A stretch of 64,000 nt of DNA from an uncultured Eubacteriales bacterium. GTDB taxonomy: Bacteria > Bacillota > Clostridia > Christensenellales > QALW01. Below, one piece after another: positions 52,763 through 61,538 of the stretch (the first letter of the stretch is position 1; each line of letters begins with the position of its first letter). A program made the translations under genes and the position numbers. The stretch is taken from contig URIR01000003.1 in assembly GCA_900547955.1 (NCBI GenBank), positions 32,140-96,139 on the forward strand, read 5' to 3'. The notes under the pieces are model-generated. The model saw only the letters and a program-made list of their open reading frames with translations, did not search any database and was not told the origin of the DNA.

Positions 52763-54178
52763 ATGGAACAGAAAACCCTTTCGGCTATAGAACGCCGGAT
52801 AAGTCAGAATCCGCCCCTCTTTAAGCTTGCTGGATATAACGCGCTGGATAAAGTGCATAAAAAACAGATGGAGTTTCATATGTGCCTTAAGCGGAACCGC
52901 TGGGTATTCGGAGGCAACCGCACAGGCAAAACCGAATGCGGCGCCGTGGAAGCGGTATGGTTTGCGCGCGGCATACATCCTTACCGAAAAATAAACAGGC
53001 CTATGGACGGCTGGGTGGTCAGTCTTACCAGCGAGGTTCAGAGAGACGTCGCGCAGGCCAAGCTGCTGTCATATTTGCCTAAAAATTGGATAGAAGAAAT
53101 AGTTATGAAAAAAGGCCGCTCGGACAGCCCCGAAAACGGCATTATAGATTTTATTACTGTGCGCAGCGTGCACGGCGGGCTTTCCACAATAGGCTTTAAA
53201 AGCTGCGACCAGGGCAGAGGCAAATTTCAGGGTACATCTCAAGACTTCATTTGGTTTGACGAGGAACCGCCTAAGGATATCTATGACGAATGCCGCATGA
53301 GACTGCTGGACAGGCGGGGAGAAATCTGGGGAACTATGACTCCCCTTATGGGGCTGACCTGGGTGCATGACGATATATATATGAATTCCCGGCATGATTC
53401 GGAAATCTGGTATATAACAATGTCCTGGCAGGATAATCCTTTTCTCAATCCTCAAGAGGTGCGGCTTATGGAAAGCGTGCTGCCTGACAGCGAGCTGGAA
53501 AGCAGGCAGTACGGACGTTTCCGTGCTTCAGGCGGAATGGTGTACCCTGAATTTGACGAGCATTATCATTGCATAGAACCGTTCGATATCCCGCCTGAAT
53601 GGCAAAGCTGTATTTCTATTGACCCGGGCTTTGTCAATCCTCTCTCGGCGCATTGGTATGCTGTTGACGGGGACGGCAATGTCTTTGTTATAGCCGAGCA
53701 TTATGCAGCTGGTCTTTCGGCTGAAGAGCATTGCGCGCGGATAAGGGAAATAAGCGAGGCGCTGCATTGGAAAAAGCTGCCCACAGGGCATGTTCAGGCG
53801 TTGATGGACAGCGCTTGTCTGCAAAAAACCCTTTCGGGGCCAAGGTCGGTGGCTCAGCTCTTTTATGAAAACGGCGTAAGCGTAAATACGAGGGTTGATA
53901 AGAATGTTTGGACTGGAGTGCAGCGAGTTAAGAGCTATTTAATCAAGCGGGAGGGGCGGCCCGGTCTGTTTATATTTAGGAGCTGTCCTGAAATGATTAG
54001 GGAGATTAAGGGTTATCGTTACGGGGACGGGGAAAGTCCTGTTAAAAAGGACGACCATGCAATGGACGAGTTAAGGTATTTTATAATGTCCCGGCCTGAG
54101 CCGGCCGTGTTCAGGCCGGCTCAGAGCACTATAGTGCAGAAGGATTTACTGAGGCTTATGAAGAGACGCAGGCGGTAG
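52763..54178 (+). CDS. Phage terminase large subunit
   Basis: The 471-residue packaging motor has an N-terminal ATPase with Walker A GGNRTGKT (50-57) and Walker B FIWFDEEPP (D166, E167). An RNase H-like nuclease begins ISIDPGFVNPLSAHWYAV, with a downstream acidic residue in DDHAMDELRYF. It cuts concatemeric DNA and drives it into the procapsid. The whole frame is intact. A cloverleaf palindrome lies between it and the portal gene. Confidence 0.92.
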   Translation: MEQKTLSAIERRISQNPPLFKLAGYNALDKVHKKQMEFHMCLKRNRWVFGGNRTGKTECGAVEAVWFARGIHPYRKINRPMDGWVVSLTSEVQRDVAQAKLLSYLPKNWIEEIVMKKGRSDSPENGIIDFITVRSVHGGLSTIGFKSCDQGRGKFQGTSQDFIWFDEEPPKDIYDECRMRLLDRRGEIWGTMTPLMGLTWVHDDIYMNSRHDSEIWYITMSWQDNPFLNPQEVRLMESVLPDSELESRQYGRFRASGGMVYPEFDEHYHCIEPFDIPPEWQSCISIDPGFVNPLSAHWYAVDGDGNVFVIAEHYAAGLSAEEHCARIREISEALHWKKLPTGHVQALMDSACLQKTLSGPRSVAQLFYENGVSVNTRVDKNVWTGVQRVKSYLIKREGRPGLFIFRSCPEMIREIKGYRYGDGESPVKKDDHAMDELRYFIMSRPEPAVFRPAQSTIVQKDLLRLMKRRRR

Positions 54179-54259
54179 AAGCGGATTTATAACGGTTTTG
54201 CTTAGCGTACTGCGGCGGCTGCGGCAAGGGGCGCGGGCGGGGAAGGGCGGGAGGTGCAT

Positions 54260-54345
54260 GCGGCGGCTCTTGGCAGGCTCGTTTGAGCCTGCCTGGCCGG
54301 GCCGAGGGCCCGGCTGCGGCCGTTCCGGCCGCAAAGAGCCGCCGC
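54260..54345. repeat. Three-armed cloverleaf palindrome inside the phage module
   Basis: Outer stem GCGGCGGCTCTT (54260-54271) pairs with AAGAGCCGCCGC (54334-54345). Inside are 54272-54293 (GGCAGGCTC, loop GTTT), 54296-54314 (GCCGGGCC, loop GAG) and 54315-54333 (TGCGGCCG, loop TTC). Only two bases are unpaired between arms. The fold is the same as at 3879-4080 and 7988-8075 with unrelated arm sequences. It separates terL from the portal gene in what would normally be one operon. Confidence 0.93.
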
Positions 54346-54513
54346 GTGCGCGCCCGTCCGGGGATAAGAGGCGCGGGCCTAAAGCGGCTAAAAAGCAGCG
54401 AGCTGGCAATACCTGCAATTATTAGAGATATCGCAAAGAATGATAGTCCGCGCCGTTCCGCGGAACGCGGAACACATTAAAAGGGCGGGGCGCCCCCCGC
54501 TTTGAAAGAAAGG

Positions 54514-56400
54514 ATGATGGATTTGTTTGACTCGGAAAAAGAGAAGGAACAGGCCGAAGAAAGACGCAGAAAGAAGCTGTGCGCTATGGTTAGGGAGGAA
54601 TTTGAGCGCCGTGCGGTGCAGAGGAGGCCCTTTGAATTGCAATGGCAGCTCAATATGAATTTCATGCTGGGCAATCAGTATTGCGACATAGCCCCGCTGT
54701 CCGGTGAACTGTATGAAACTGAAAAGGAATATCCCTGGCAGGAACGCGAGGTATATAACCATATCGCGCCTATAATGGAATCCCGTTTGGCCAAGCTGAC
54801 CAGAGTGCGGCCGCAGATGATAGTTCGGCCCGCTACGTCGGATGAGGAGGATGTTCAAAGTGCTAAGGTATGCACGGCATTAGTTAAATCAAGCTTTTCC
54901 AGGCTGGCTATGACCGACCGTCTTGACGAGGCTGCCATGTGGTCGGAGATTTGCGGCACAGTTTTTTATAAGAGCGTATGGTCGGACGAAAAAGGAGTTC
55001 CGGTAGCTTCGGATGAAAAGGGGCAGCTTAAGCAGGGGGATATAGAGACTACGGTATGTCCGCCCTATGAAATATATCCTGATTCGCCGGGCAGGGAGGA
55101 CATTAAGAGATGCGAGAGCCTTATTCATGCCCGCGCTTATTCGCCGTGCGAGGTGGAGCGCATATGGGGCGTTCGGCCCGCGGGCGGCAAAATAAAGGTA
55201 TACGGCGTTCTGCCTGAAAACGGCAGACTTATGCCAGGCTCGGAGGAATTGGAAAACGGTGTTTTGGTAACTGAGTATTATGAGACGCCGTCAGCCGAAT
55301 TTAAGAACGGACGTTTGCTTATAACCTGCGGCGACCTGCTTTTATATGAAGGGGATTTGCCGTATAGGATAGGCGAGGCGGGGGAAAGGGGAATACCCTT
55401 TATCCGGCAGGTATCGGTTTCACGGCCCGGCTGCTTCTGGGGGATTTCCATAATTGAGCGCTGCATACCCATTCAAAGAGCGTATAACGCCGTTAAAAAC
55501 CGCAAGCATGAGTTTTTAAACCGCGCCGCGGTAGGAGTGCTTGCAGTTGAAGAGGGCTCGGTGGATTTGGAAAACCTGGAGCTGGAGGGGCTTGCGCCCG
55601 GTAAACTGCTGGTTTATCGACAGGGCAGCAATATACCTGCGTTTTTACCCGGCGGCAATCTGCCTGGGGAATTTATTCAGGAGGAGGCTCAGCTGCTGCA
55701 GGAGTTTGAAATGATTTCAGGCGTTTCAGAGATGATGAGACGCTCCTATGCCGGGGCTAATATAAGCAGCGGTACTGCGCTTTCTCTTTTGAATGAACAG
55801 GATGATACGCGCCTTTCGGTTACCGCCGAGCATATACGTTCCGCTATGCGTTCTCTGGCTAAGGTTTGGCTGCGGCTGTATAAGCAGTTTGCGGGCGGCG
55901 CGCGCATAGACCGGGTTGTCGGGGAAAATGGCCAGGTCAGCGCGATGTACTGGAAGGCCAGTCAGATAACCAGCGACGACGTGGTGCATGAGACGGAAAA
56001 TGAGCTTTCGCAATCCCTTTCTCAGCGCAGGCAAATGATATTCGACCTTATAGCAAGGGGCATCTTTACTTCGCCGCAGGGCGGCCTGGACGAGCGCACT
56101 AAGGCGCGGCTGCTTAACATGCTTGGCCTGGGAGATTGGGAAAATGCCGCGGATATGCCTGAAATGCAGATGGAAAGGGCGCAGCGCGAGAATTTCCGAA
56201 TGAGCGAGGGCGAAGCTGCGGTTGCTGAGAATTATGACGACCATGCGCTGCATGAAACTGAGCATATAAAGTTCATGCTGTCTGAAAAATATGAGCGTCT
56301 TAGCGCTGAGCGGCCCGAATGGGCGGCGCTGTTCCAGGAGCATCTGACGGCGCATCAGATTTTACTGAATGGAGGAATGCAGAATGCAGACTTGTCTTAA
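54514..56400 (+). CDS. Phage portal protein
   Basis: The protein (about 628 residues) is a P22-like portal. An N-terminal charged helix leads into FELQWQLNMNFMLGNQYCDI. YNHIAPIMESRLAKLTRVRP is typical of podoviral portals. GCFWGISIIERCIPIQRAYNAVKNR and SGVSEMMRRSYAGANISSGTAL are the clip/stem region. Portals form the dodecameric DNA entry ring. The exact start is uncertain: TTG 54502, ATG 54514, ATG 54517 and TTG 54523 are all near the weak AGAAAGG site. The end overlaps the next gene. Confidence 0.88.
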   Translation: MMDLFDSEKEKEQAEERRRKKLCAMVREEFERRAVQRRPFELQWQLNMNFMLGNQYCDIAPLSGELYETEKEYPWQEREVYNHIAPIMESRLAKLTRVRPQMIVRPATSDEEDVQSAKVCTALVKSSFSRLAMTDRLDEAAMWSEICGTVFYKSVWSDEKGVPVASDEKGQLKQGDIETTVCPPYEIYPDSPGREDIKRCESLIHARAYSPCEVERIWGVRPAGGKIKVYGVLPENGRLMPGSEELENGVLVTEYYETPSAEFKNGRLLITCGDLLLYEGDLPYRIGEAGERGIPFIRQVSVSRPGCFWGISIIERCIPIQRAYNAVKNRKHEFLNRAAVGVLAVEEGSVDLENLELEGLAPGKLLVYRQGSNIPAFLPGGNLPGEFIQEEAQLLQEFEMISGVSEMMRRSYAGANISSGTALSLLNEQDDTRLSVTAEHIRSAMRSLAKVWLRLYKQFAGGARIDRVVGENGQVSAMYWKASQITSDDVVHETENELSQSLSQRRQMIFDLIARGIFTSPQGGLDERTKARLLNMLGLGDWENAADMPEMQMERAQRENFRMSEGEAAVAENYDDHALHETEHIKFMLSEKYERLSAERPEWAALFQEHLTAHQILLNGGMQNADLS

Positions 56401-56962
56401 ACGGGAACAACCTGCGGATAACGCGGGCTCCGATATAATGCCTGACAAATTCAAAAGCGGGGAACAACTTCTTAGGGCTTACGAAGCGCTTGAAGCCGCG
56501 TTTACGCGCAAAAGCCAGAAGCTTAAGGAGCTCCTTGAAGAAAATGCCAGGCTGCGCGGCGAGCTTGAAGGAAGGACGGATAATATTAGCGGCGTAATGG
56601 AAGAGTTTAAATCCTATCCGGAGGGCGCTTTGTATGCGTCCGAATTGTCAGCCGTTCTTGAGAGCGAGCCTAATTTAACGCCAGCCGGGCTGCTTGCGGC
56701 CTTGGCGCGCGTAATTCAGAGCGGGAATGTTCCGCGCGAGCAGCTTTTAAAGGACCGTGAGTTTATAGAAAAATATGTGCTCACTAACGAGGATATAACC
56801 GAATATATCCTGAAAAGGTATCTTGGAGGGCTGCTGCGCGGGGAAACCCCCCGCAGCATAAGCGGCGCGGGCGGCTTTATGCCGGCCTGCGAGCGCAGGC
56901 GCGCTTCTTCTATTGAGGAGGCGGGCAAAATGGCGGCGCAGAGCTTTTCGGGCAGGCGCTGA
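56384..56962 (+). CDS. Probable capsid scaffolding protein
   Basis: The 192-residue, mostly helical protein has a coiled coil at about 20-70 (AYEALEAAFTRKSQKLKELL) and a basic C-terminus (CERRRASS ... SGRR). Size, charge and position between portal and major capsid genes fit a scaffolding protein that templates procapsid assembly and then leaves. I do not recognise the family by sequence. TGGAGGAA at 56370-56377 selects the ATG at 56384, which overlaps the end of the portal gene. Confidence 0.65.
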   Translation: MQTCLKREQPADNAGSDIMPDKFKSGEQLLRAYEALEAAFTRKSQKLKELLEENARLRGELEGRTDNISGVMEEFKSYPEGALYASELSAVLESEPNLTPAGLLAALARVIQSGNVPREQLLKDREFIEKYVLTNEDITEYILKRYLGGLLRGETPRSISGAGGFMPACERRRASSIEEAGKMAAQSFSGRR

Positions 56963-57104
56963 CCGTTTTAAATACGGCTTATAACGGGCCGCGGCACAAA
57001 GCGCGCATTCATATGCAAGAGCGCCGTTTAGGCGAAAATATAGCTTTTAGCTGCTCTGCGGCCCAAAATAAGCTTAAAAACAAAATATAAAGGAGAGAAA
57101 AATA

Positions 57105-58295
57105 ATGCAAGCAGTAACTTTAACAAGTGCTGAAAATGCCTTAAAGTCTTTTTATCTTGACGTAGTGGCACATCAGCTTAATACCGAAACCAATCCGTTA
57201 TATAATAAGATAAAACAGTCGGAAAACAATGTATTCGGCAAAGAGGTGCGCGCGGCTGCCTGCTACGGAGTAAACGGCGGCATAGCGGCGGGAACTGAAA
57301 CGGGAGACCTTCCAGACGCCTATTCAAACAACTATGTGCAGTTTGTAAGCCCTCTTAAAAATCTTTACGGGCAGATAGAGATTTCAGACAAGGCTATCCG
57401 TGCCTCAGAAAACAGCGCTGGTGCGTTTGTTAATTTGCTTAACGCTGAAATGGAGGGGCTGCTGCGAGCGGCTAAATTTAATTTTGGCCGCATGCTTTTT
57501 GGAGACGGCACGGGCGAATTGGCTAAAGTAGCCGAGGCGGCCAATGCTAAAACAGTTATAGTGGTGGACAGCGCGCGCAATTTGACAGAGGGTATGGTAA
57601 TTGATATTTACGCTACTTCTGGAACTGCTTCTCCTACCGTGAGCGGATGCCGTATTCTGGGGATTGCTACTGATAATTCAGGCAGCGCGCCTAAAATAAA
57701 CGTGACGCTGGATACGTCGGTAACGGTGGCGGCTGACAGCGTGGTATATCTTTGCGGCAGCAAGGGCAATGAAATAACCGGGCTGGCAGCTATTTTTTCC
57801 AGCACGGGTACTCTTTACGGCTTGGATAAGAGCAGCAATCAATGGATGATACCTTATATTGGCGCTACTACCGGCACGATAAGCGACGCTAAGATACAGA
57901 AGGCCATTGACGCGGCAGAAGAACGCGCGGGCAGCAGGATAGATATGGCCGTGTGTTCGTACGGAGTTAGAAGGGCGTATGCCGGCGTTTTGGAAACTAA
58001 TAAGCGTAACGTCAATACTGTTGAGCTGGAGGGCGGCTTCAGGGCCATCTCTTATGCGGGTATTCCTATAATTGCCGATAGATTTGCTCCAACGGGAACC
58101 ATGTATTTGCTGGACAGCAAGGATTTTGCGCTGCATCAGCTTTGTGATTGGCGCTGGCTGGAAGGGGAAAACGGAAATATTCTTCGTCAGGTTCCCGGCA
58201 AGGCTGTATTTAACGCTACTTTGGTTAAATATGCCGAGCTTATGTGCACTCGTCCTGGAGGCCAGGCGGCGCTTACTGGTATTACTGAAGGTTAA
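57105..58295 (+). CDS. Phage major capsid protein
   Basis: The 396-residue product begins with a helical arm (LTSAENALKSFYLDVVAHQL). It continues with KNLYGQIEISDKAIRASENS, a region with many Val/Thr/Gly strands (an inserted domain around 150-225), then RIDMAVCSYGVRRAYAGVLE, GIPIIADRFAPTGTMYLLD and LVKYAELMCTRPGGQA. These match the HK97-fold pattern of a spine helix followed by a P domain ending in a beta-strand. AAAGGAGAG precedes the ATG. It should form the icosahedral shell. Confidence 0.82.
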   Translation: MQAVTLTSAENALKSFYLDVVAHQLNTETNPLYNKIKQSENNVFGKEVRAAACYGVNGGIAAGTETGDLPDAYSNNYVQFVSPLKNLYGQIEISDKAIRASENSAGAFVNLLNAEMEGLLRAAKFNFGRMLFGDGTGELAKVAEAANAKTVIVVDSARNLTEGMVIDIYATSGTASPTVSGCRILGIATDNSGSAPKINVTLDTSVTVAADSVVYLCGSKGNEITGLAAIFSSTGTLYGLDKSSNQWMIPYIGATTGTISDAKIQKAIDAAEERAGSRIDMAVCSYGVRRAYAGVLETNKRNVNTVELEGGFRAISYAGIPIIADRFAPTGTMYLLDSKDFALHQLCDWRWLEGENGNILRQVPGKAVFNATLVKYAELMCTRPGGQAALTGITEG

Positions 58296-58456
58296 TATAG
58301 CGGCGAAGCCGCGGCGGGGACGGGGAAGGGCCGACGGCGGAACGCAGGAGGCCCGGGGTTTTATATAATTGGGCGCAGGTGGAGGACTGGTGGAATCATA
58401 AAAGGGATTGTGAAAGATGGAGCTGGGCTGGGCCGAAAAAGCTGGGGCGCCCACAT

Positions 58457-58650
58457 TAGAAGGGGTGGGAGTCCCCGCTGATAAGGGCGCGGGGGCCCGC
58501 CCACCCTTTTCCTGGATGCAATGAGCGCTTTAGCGCTCATTGCATCCAGGAAAATCAAGGAGGCCGGCTGGCGCCGGCCGGGCGCATGGGAAAAGCTTAG
58601 CTTTTCCCATGCGCCCCTTTATATAATTCCCCAGGGCCGCCCAAAGGGCG
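58457..58650. repeat. Palindrome array after the capsid gene
   Basis: Five hairpins follow one another: AAGGGGTGGG/CCCACCCTT (about 58457-58514, with an inner CCCCGC/GCGGGG); CCTGGATGCAATGAGCGC with its complement around TTTA (58513-58552); GGCCGGC/GCCGGCC (58562-58579); GGGCGCATGGGAAAAGC with its complement around TTA (58579-58616); and GGGCCGCCC/GGGCGGCCC (58634-58654). They fill the gap between the capsid gene and the next phage gene, interrupting an otherwise compact operon. Confidence 0.85.
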
Positions 58651-58684
58651 GCCCTCCCCCGCGCATATGCAAAGGAGGATGCAA

Positions 58685-58984
58685 ATGGCTAAAGAAGGAG
58701 AGTATAATTTAAATTTAAGCCCCGAGTTTCGGGATGTATTTTATATTGCCGACCGTATTAAGGAAATAGATCCATCCTATTATATTATGTTTGACAGAAG
58801 CAGCGGGCGTTATCAGGTGCATGCCGGAACGGGCGATGATACGCTCCAATTGGATTTGCCGTTTGATGTCCTGGATAGCCGTGCTCTGGGGTATGTGCGG
58901 CAGACAGCCGTATCACGCATTAACCAGTATTTGGCCGAAATAGACAAGGCTAATATGATTATTGAGCGCGCGGCGCAGAAATGA
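58685..58984 (+). CDS. Small phage protein of unknown function
   Basis: This 99-residue protein contains FRDVFYIADRIKEIDPSYYI, YQVHAG and a C-terminal helix (AVSRINQYLAEIDKANMIIE). AAAGGAGGAT lies 6-7 bp before the ATG, making the start clear. Similar small proteins occur in the head modules of Clostridia phages, perhaps as head-decoration or assembly factors, but I do not assign a role. Confidence 0.72.
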   Translation: MAKEGEYNLNLSPEFRDVFYIADRIKEIDPSYYIMFDRSSGRYQVHAGTGDDTLQLDLPFDVLDSRALGYVRQTAVSRINQYLAEIDKANMIIERAAQK

Positions 58985-58997
58985 GGAGGAATATATA

Positions 58998-59567
58998 ATG
59001 AAACTAAGGGAATTGGCCGCGGGATGCGCCGTGCTTCTTGGTATAGACGACGGCTTTCTGCGCGAAGGCGGGGTCATGACGGAGGATGAACAGCTTGTCT
59101 ATGAGCGCCTTAAGAGTGCTATAAATTCTGTATATACTTTTATAGCTAAAGATTACTGCCGGCCCCTTTATACCGAAACAGTACAAACTGATAGAAAGTC
59201 GGGTGTGCTTATAAGCGAGCTGGCCAAAAGCTATATGCAATTTCATTCAGCTAAAAATGAAAAGGGTTGTCCTGTAGCGGGCAGGGAGTATCCAGATTAT
59301 GTGCGTTTCAGCGTGCGTCCGGGCAGTCAGGTCAGTATAACTTATTACTATCTTCCACCACGTCTGGAGGATTTGGACGATGAGGTGGAGCTGCCCGAAA
59401 AGGATGTAGCGGCAGAGGCGTATCTTTATGGCGCGCTGAGTCTTTACTATACTACTGAGGGTCGCCATACCGAGGCTGCGGCTTGGGACAGACGATATAA
59501 AAGCGTCCTGGACGGAACAGAAAGAATGCGCGGAGAACACCGCCTTCCCAGCCGGAGGTGGTCCTGA
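58998..59567 (+). CDS. Probable head-tail adaptor (P22 gp4-like position)
   Basis: The 189-residue product starts at the ATG after GAGGAGGAATA. It is mostly helical (YERLKSAINSVYTFIAKDYC, EAYLYGALSLYYTTEGRHTE) with a beta-rich middle (VRFSVRPGSQVSITYYYLPP). Its place between the capsid gene and a propeller-like tail protein corresponds to the portal-extending adaptor of P22-like podoviruses. No family motif proves this. Its TGA overlaps the ATG of the next gene. Confidence 0.65.
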   Translation: MKLRELAAGCAVLLGIDDGFLREGGVMTEDEQLVYERLKSAINSVYTFIAKDYCRPLYTETVQTDRKSGVLISELAKSYMQFHSAKNEKGCPVAGREYPDYVRFSVRPGSQVSITYYYLPPRLEDLDDEVELPEKDVAAEAYLYGALSLYYTTEGRHTEAAAWDRRYKSVLDGTERMRGEHRLPSRRWS

Positions 59568-61048
59568 TGGCTTGGTATCGCAGCTTGCCCGAATATGACC
59601 AGGCTGATGAATACAGCTTTTATATAAGCGATTTTAAGGGCGGCGTTAATATGAATGAGGACGACCAGAATATGAGCCTGAGCGAAAGTCCGCTGGCCTA
59701 TAATGTCTCGGGTAAGGACGGCAGTCTAAAACGATGCGAGGGCTACGGCCGCGCGTATAAGCATGAGGATATGCTGAATAAGGAGCTGATTATACCTGAA
59801 TTGCCTACTCCCGGTTCCGGACGGCTGCTGGTTTACAGGGTTAATACCGAAACTCAGCCGCGCGAGCATTTGGCTTATGTTAATGATTTGGGACTGTATA
59901 AATGTATTCTGGACGGCTTTGACCTTAAATGGCAATTAATTAATACGGTGGATTTCAGTACGGTAGAATATTCGGTGAATTACCGCAAGGATTCTGGGGA
60001 TTGCCTTGTGTTCGGCCCGGGGGTAGAGAATAATAATATTTATCTCTGGTCGCATTTTTCGCAGCCGCCTTCGCCGGTGGAAGGCACTCCCAAGCTGAGC
60101 AGCGCCGTGGTGCATTATGAGCGGATGTTCGGCGTGGGCGACCCGGATCATGTAAACCGCATATGGTTTTCCGCCCAGTTTGACCCTACCGATTTTACTG
60201 TTTCCCTTGACGCCGGCGGATATATAGACGTTATGGGGGACAAGGGCCGGGCGCTTAGGGTGCTGAGCTTTTCAGACAGTATATTCGTATTCTGGCAGTA
60301 TGGCATAACCCGGGTTAAGGCCTATAATTATCAGAGCGAGTTTACGGTGAGCGATATATACAGCTGCGACAGCGAAATACTCAAAAACAGCGTATGCCTT
60401 TGCGGCGACCAAATAATATTTGCCGCCAAGGACGGCATATATTCCTTTGACGGCTACAGCGTTCAGAGAATAAGCGATAAGATAACCGGAATTATAAACG
60501 AGGGTTTGAACGCTTCGGGCGAATGCTCGGCATATTTCAGAGGCAAATATTATTTGGCGGTTCCGAGCAGCTATCTTTCAGAGGTAGAGGGTCATCTTAT
60601 GCTTGAATATGACACCTCCTCTAATAAATGGCGCATATTTAAAGGGCAGGCTATACGCCAGCTTTTAGTATATCATGACGAGGGACGCGAACGGCTGCTG
60701 CTTATTGGTAATAATTATGTCTATGAAATGGACGGCTCGCAAACCTTTGGGGGTATGCCCATAAGCGCAAGATGGGATATGCCTATGAGCAATCTGGGTA
60801 AACCCCATTTGATAAAAAATATCCGCGAGCTGCTTATTACCGCGCAGGGAGAAGGACTTTTAAGATTGAGAATGATTACTGAAAGCGCTGAAATTGAACG
60901 TACTATACGGTTAAGGGATACGCGCAGGGTTTATAAGGTTCCCTTGCGAATAAGCGGAAAGCTGGTGCAGTTAAGCATAGAAAACGTCAGCGGCAATAAC
61001 TTCACCGTAAGTAATCCTATGGTTATATATACTGTGCTCAGGGGGTGA
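59567..61048 (+). CDS. Probable tail hub/nozzle protein (P22 gp10-like)
   Basis: The 493-residue protein is beta-rich with repeats such as DCLVFGPGVENNNIYLWSHF, VLSFSDSIFVFWQYGITRVK and GDQIIFAAKDGIYSFDGYSV, suggesting a beta-propeller. It opens with SDFKGGVNMNEDDQNMSLSE and carries AVVHYERMFGVGDPDHVNRI, which resembles podoviral packaged-DNA stabilisation proteins that plug the portal. GGAGGTGG lies before the ATG at 59567, which overlaps the preceding stop codon. Function by analogy only. Confidence 0.7.
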   Translation: MAWYRSLPEYDQADEYSFYISDFKGGVNMNEDDQNMSLSESPLAYNVSGKDGSLKRCEGYGRAYKHEDMLNKELIIPELPTPGSGRLLVYRVNTETQPREHLAYVNDLGLYKCILDGFDLKWQLINTVDFSTVEYSVNYRKDSGDCLVFGPGVENNNIYLWSHFSQPPSPVEGTPKLSSAVVHYERMFGVGDPDHVNRIWFSAQFDPTDFTVSLDAGGYIDVMGDKGRALRVLSFSDSIFVFWQYGITRVKAYNYQSEFTVSDIYSCDSEILKNSVCLCGDQIIFAAKDGIYSFDGYSVQRISDKITGIINEGLNASGECSAYFRGKYYLAVPSSYLSEVEGHLMLEYDTSSNKWRIFKGQAIRQLLVYHDEGRERLLLIGNNYVYEMDGSQTFGGMPISARWDMPMSNLGKPHLIKNIRELLITAQGEGLLRLRMITESAEIERTIRLRDTRRVYKVPLRISGKLVQLSIENVSGNNFTVSNPMVIYTVLRG

Positions 61049-61055
61049 TGGATTT

Positions 61056-61475
61056 ATGGCGGTCAATGCCGTAACCCGCAATACTAAGCGGATTCTTATT
61101 TTGAACGAGGAGCTTAATGAGCAGCGGGGCATGATAAACGCGCTGCTTAACCCGCGCAGCTATACGTTAGCTTCGGCTGACCTTTCAACAAGCGAAAGCC
61201 AGCTTTTAAGTCTGAATGCCGGCGGATATGCGCTCTATGGCTTTTTAAGGCTTCAGGCGGATAATTCAACGGCTAATAATACGGTTTCGGTCAGCTTTAA
61301 GGACAGCCAGGCTAATATATTGGGCGCCTGCGTCAGACAGCTCCCCAATCTGGGAATCCAGACTCTGGATATACCCTTCTGTATATATCCTGCTAAAGGA
61401 CAGGTGGATTTAAATGCTTCGGCTATGGCTGCGTGCAGCATTACAGGAGGGCAGATTTTTTTATTAGGTATTTAA
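61056..61475 (+). CDS. Small phage structural protein
   Basis: The 139-residue protein has an N-terminal helix (TRNTKRILILNEELNEQRGM) and a beta-sandwich-like remainder rich in Leu, Asn and Ser (TLASADLSTSESQLLSLNAG). It is close behind the nozzle-like gene and probably a virion accessory. I recognise no family. Confidence 0.6.
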   Translation: MAVNAVTRNTKRILILNEELNEQRGMINALLNPRSYTLASADLSTSESQLLSLNAGGYALYGFLRLQADNSTANNTVSVSFKDSQANILGACVRQLPNLGIQTLDIPFCIYPAKGQVDLNASAMAACSITGGQIFLLGI

Positions 61476-61538
61476 CGGGCGCGTCCCCCCGCGCGTCTGC
61501 AAATAATATATCCGGGGGGAGAAAGCAGGGATTATTAA

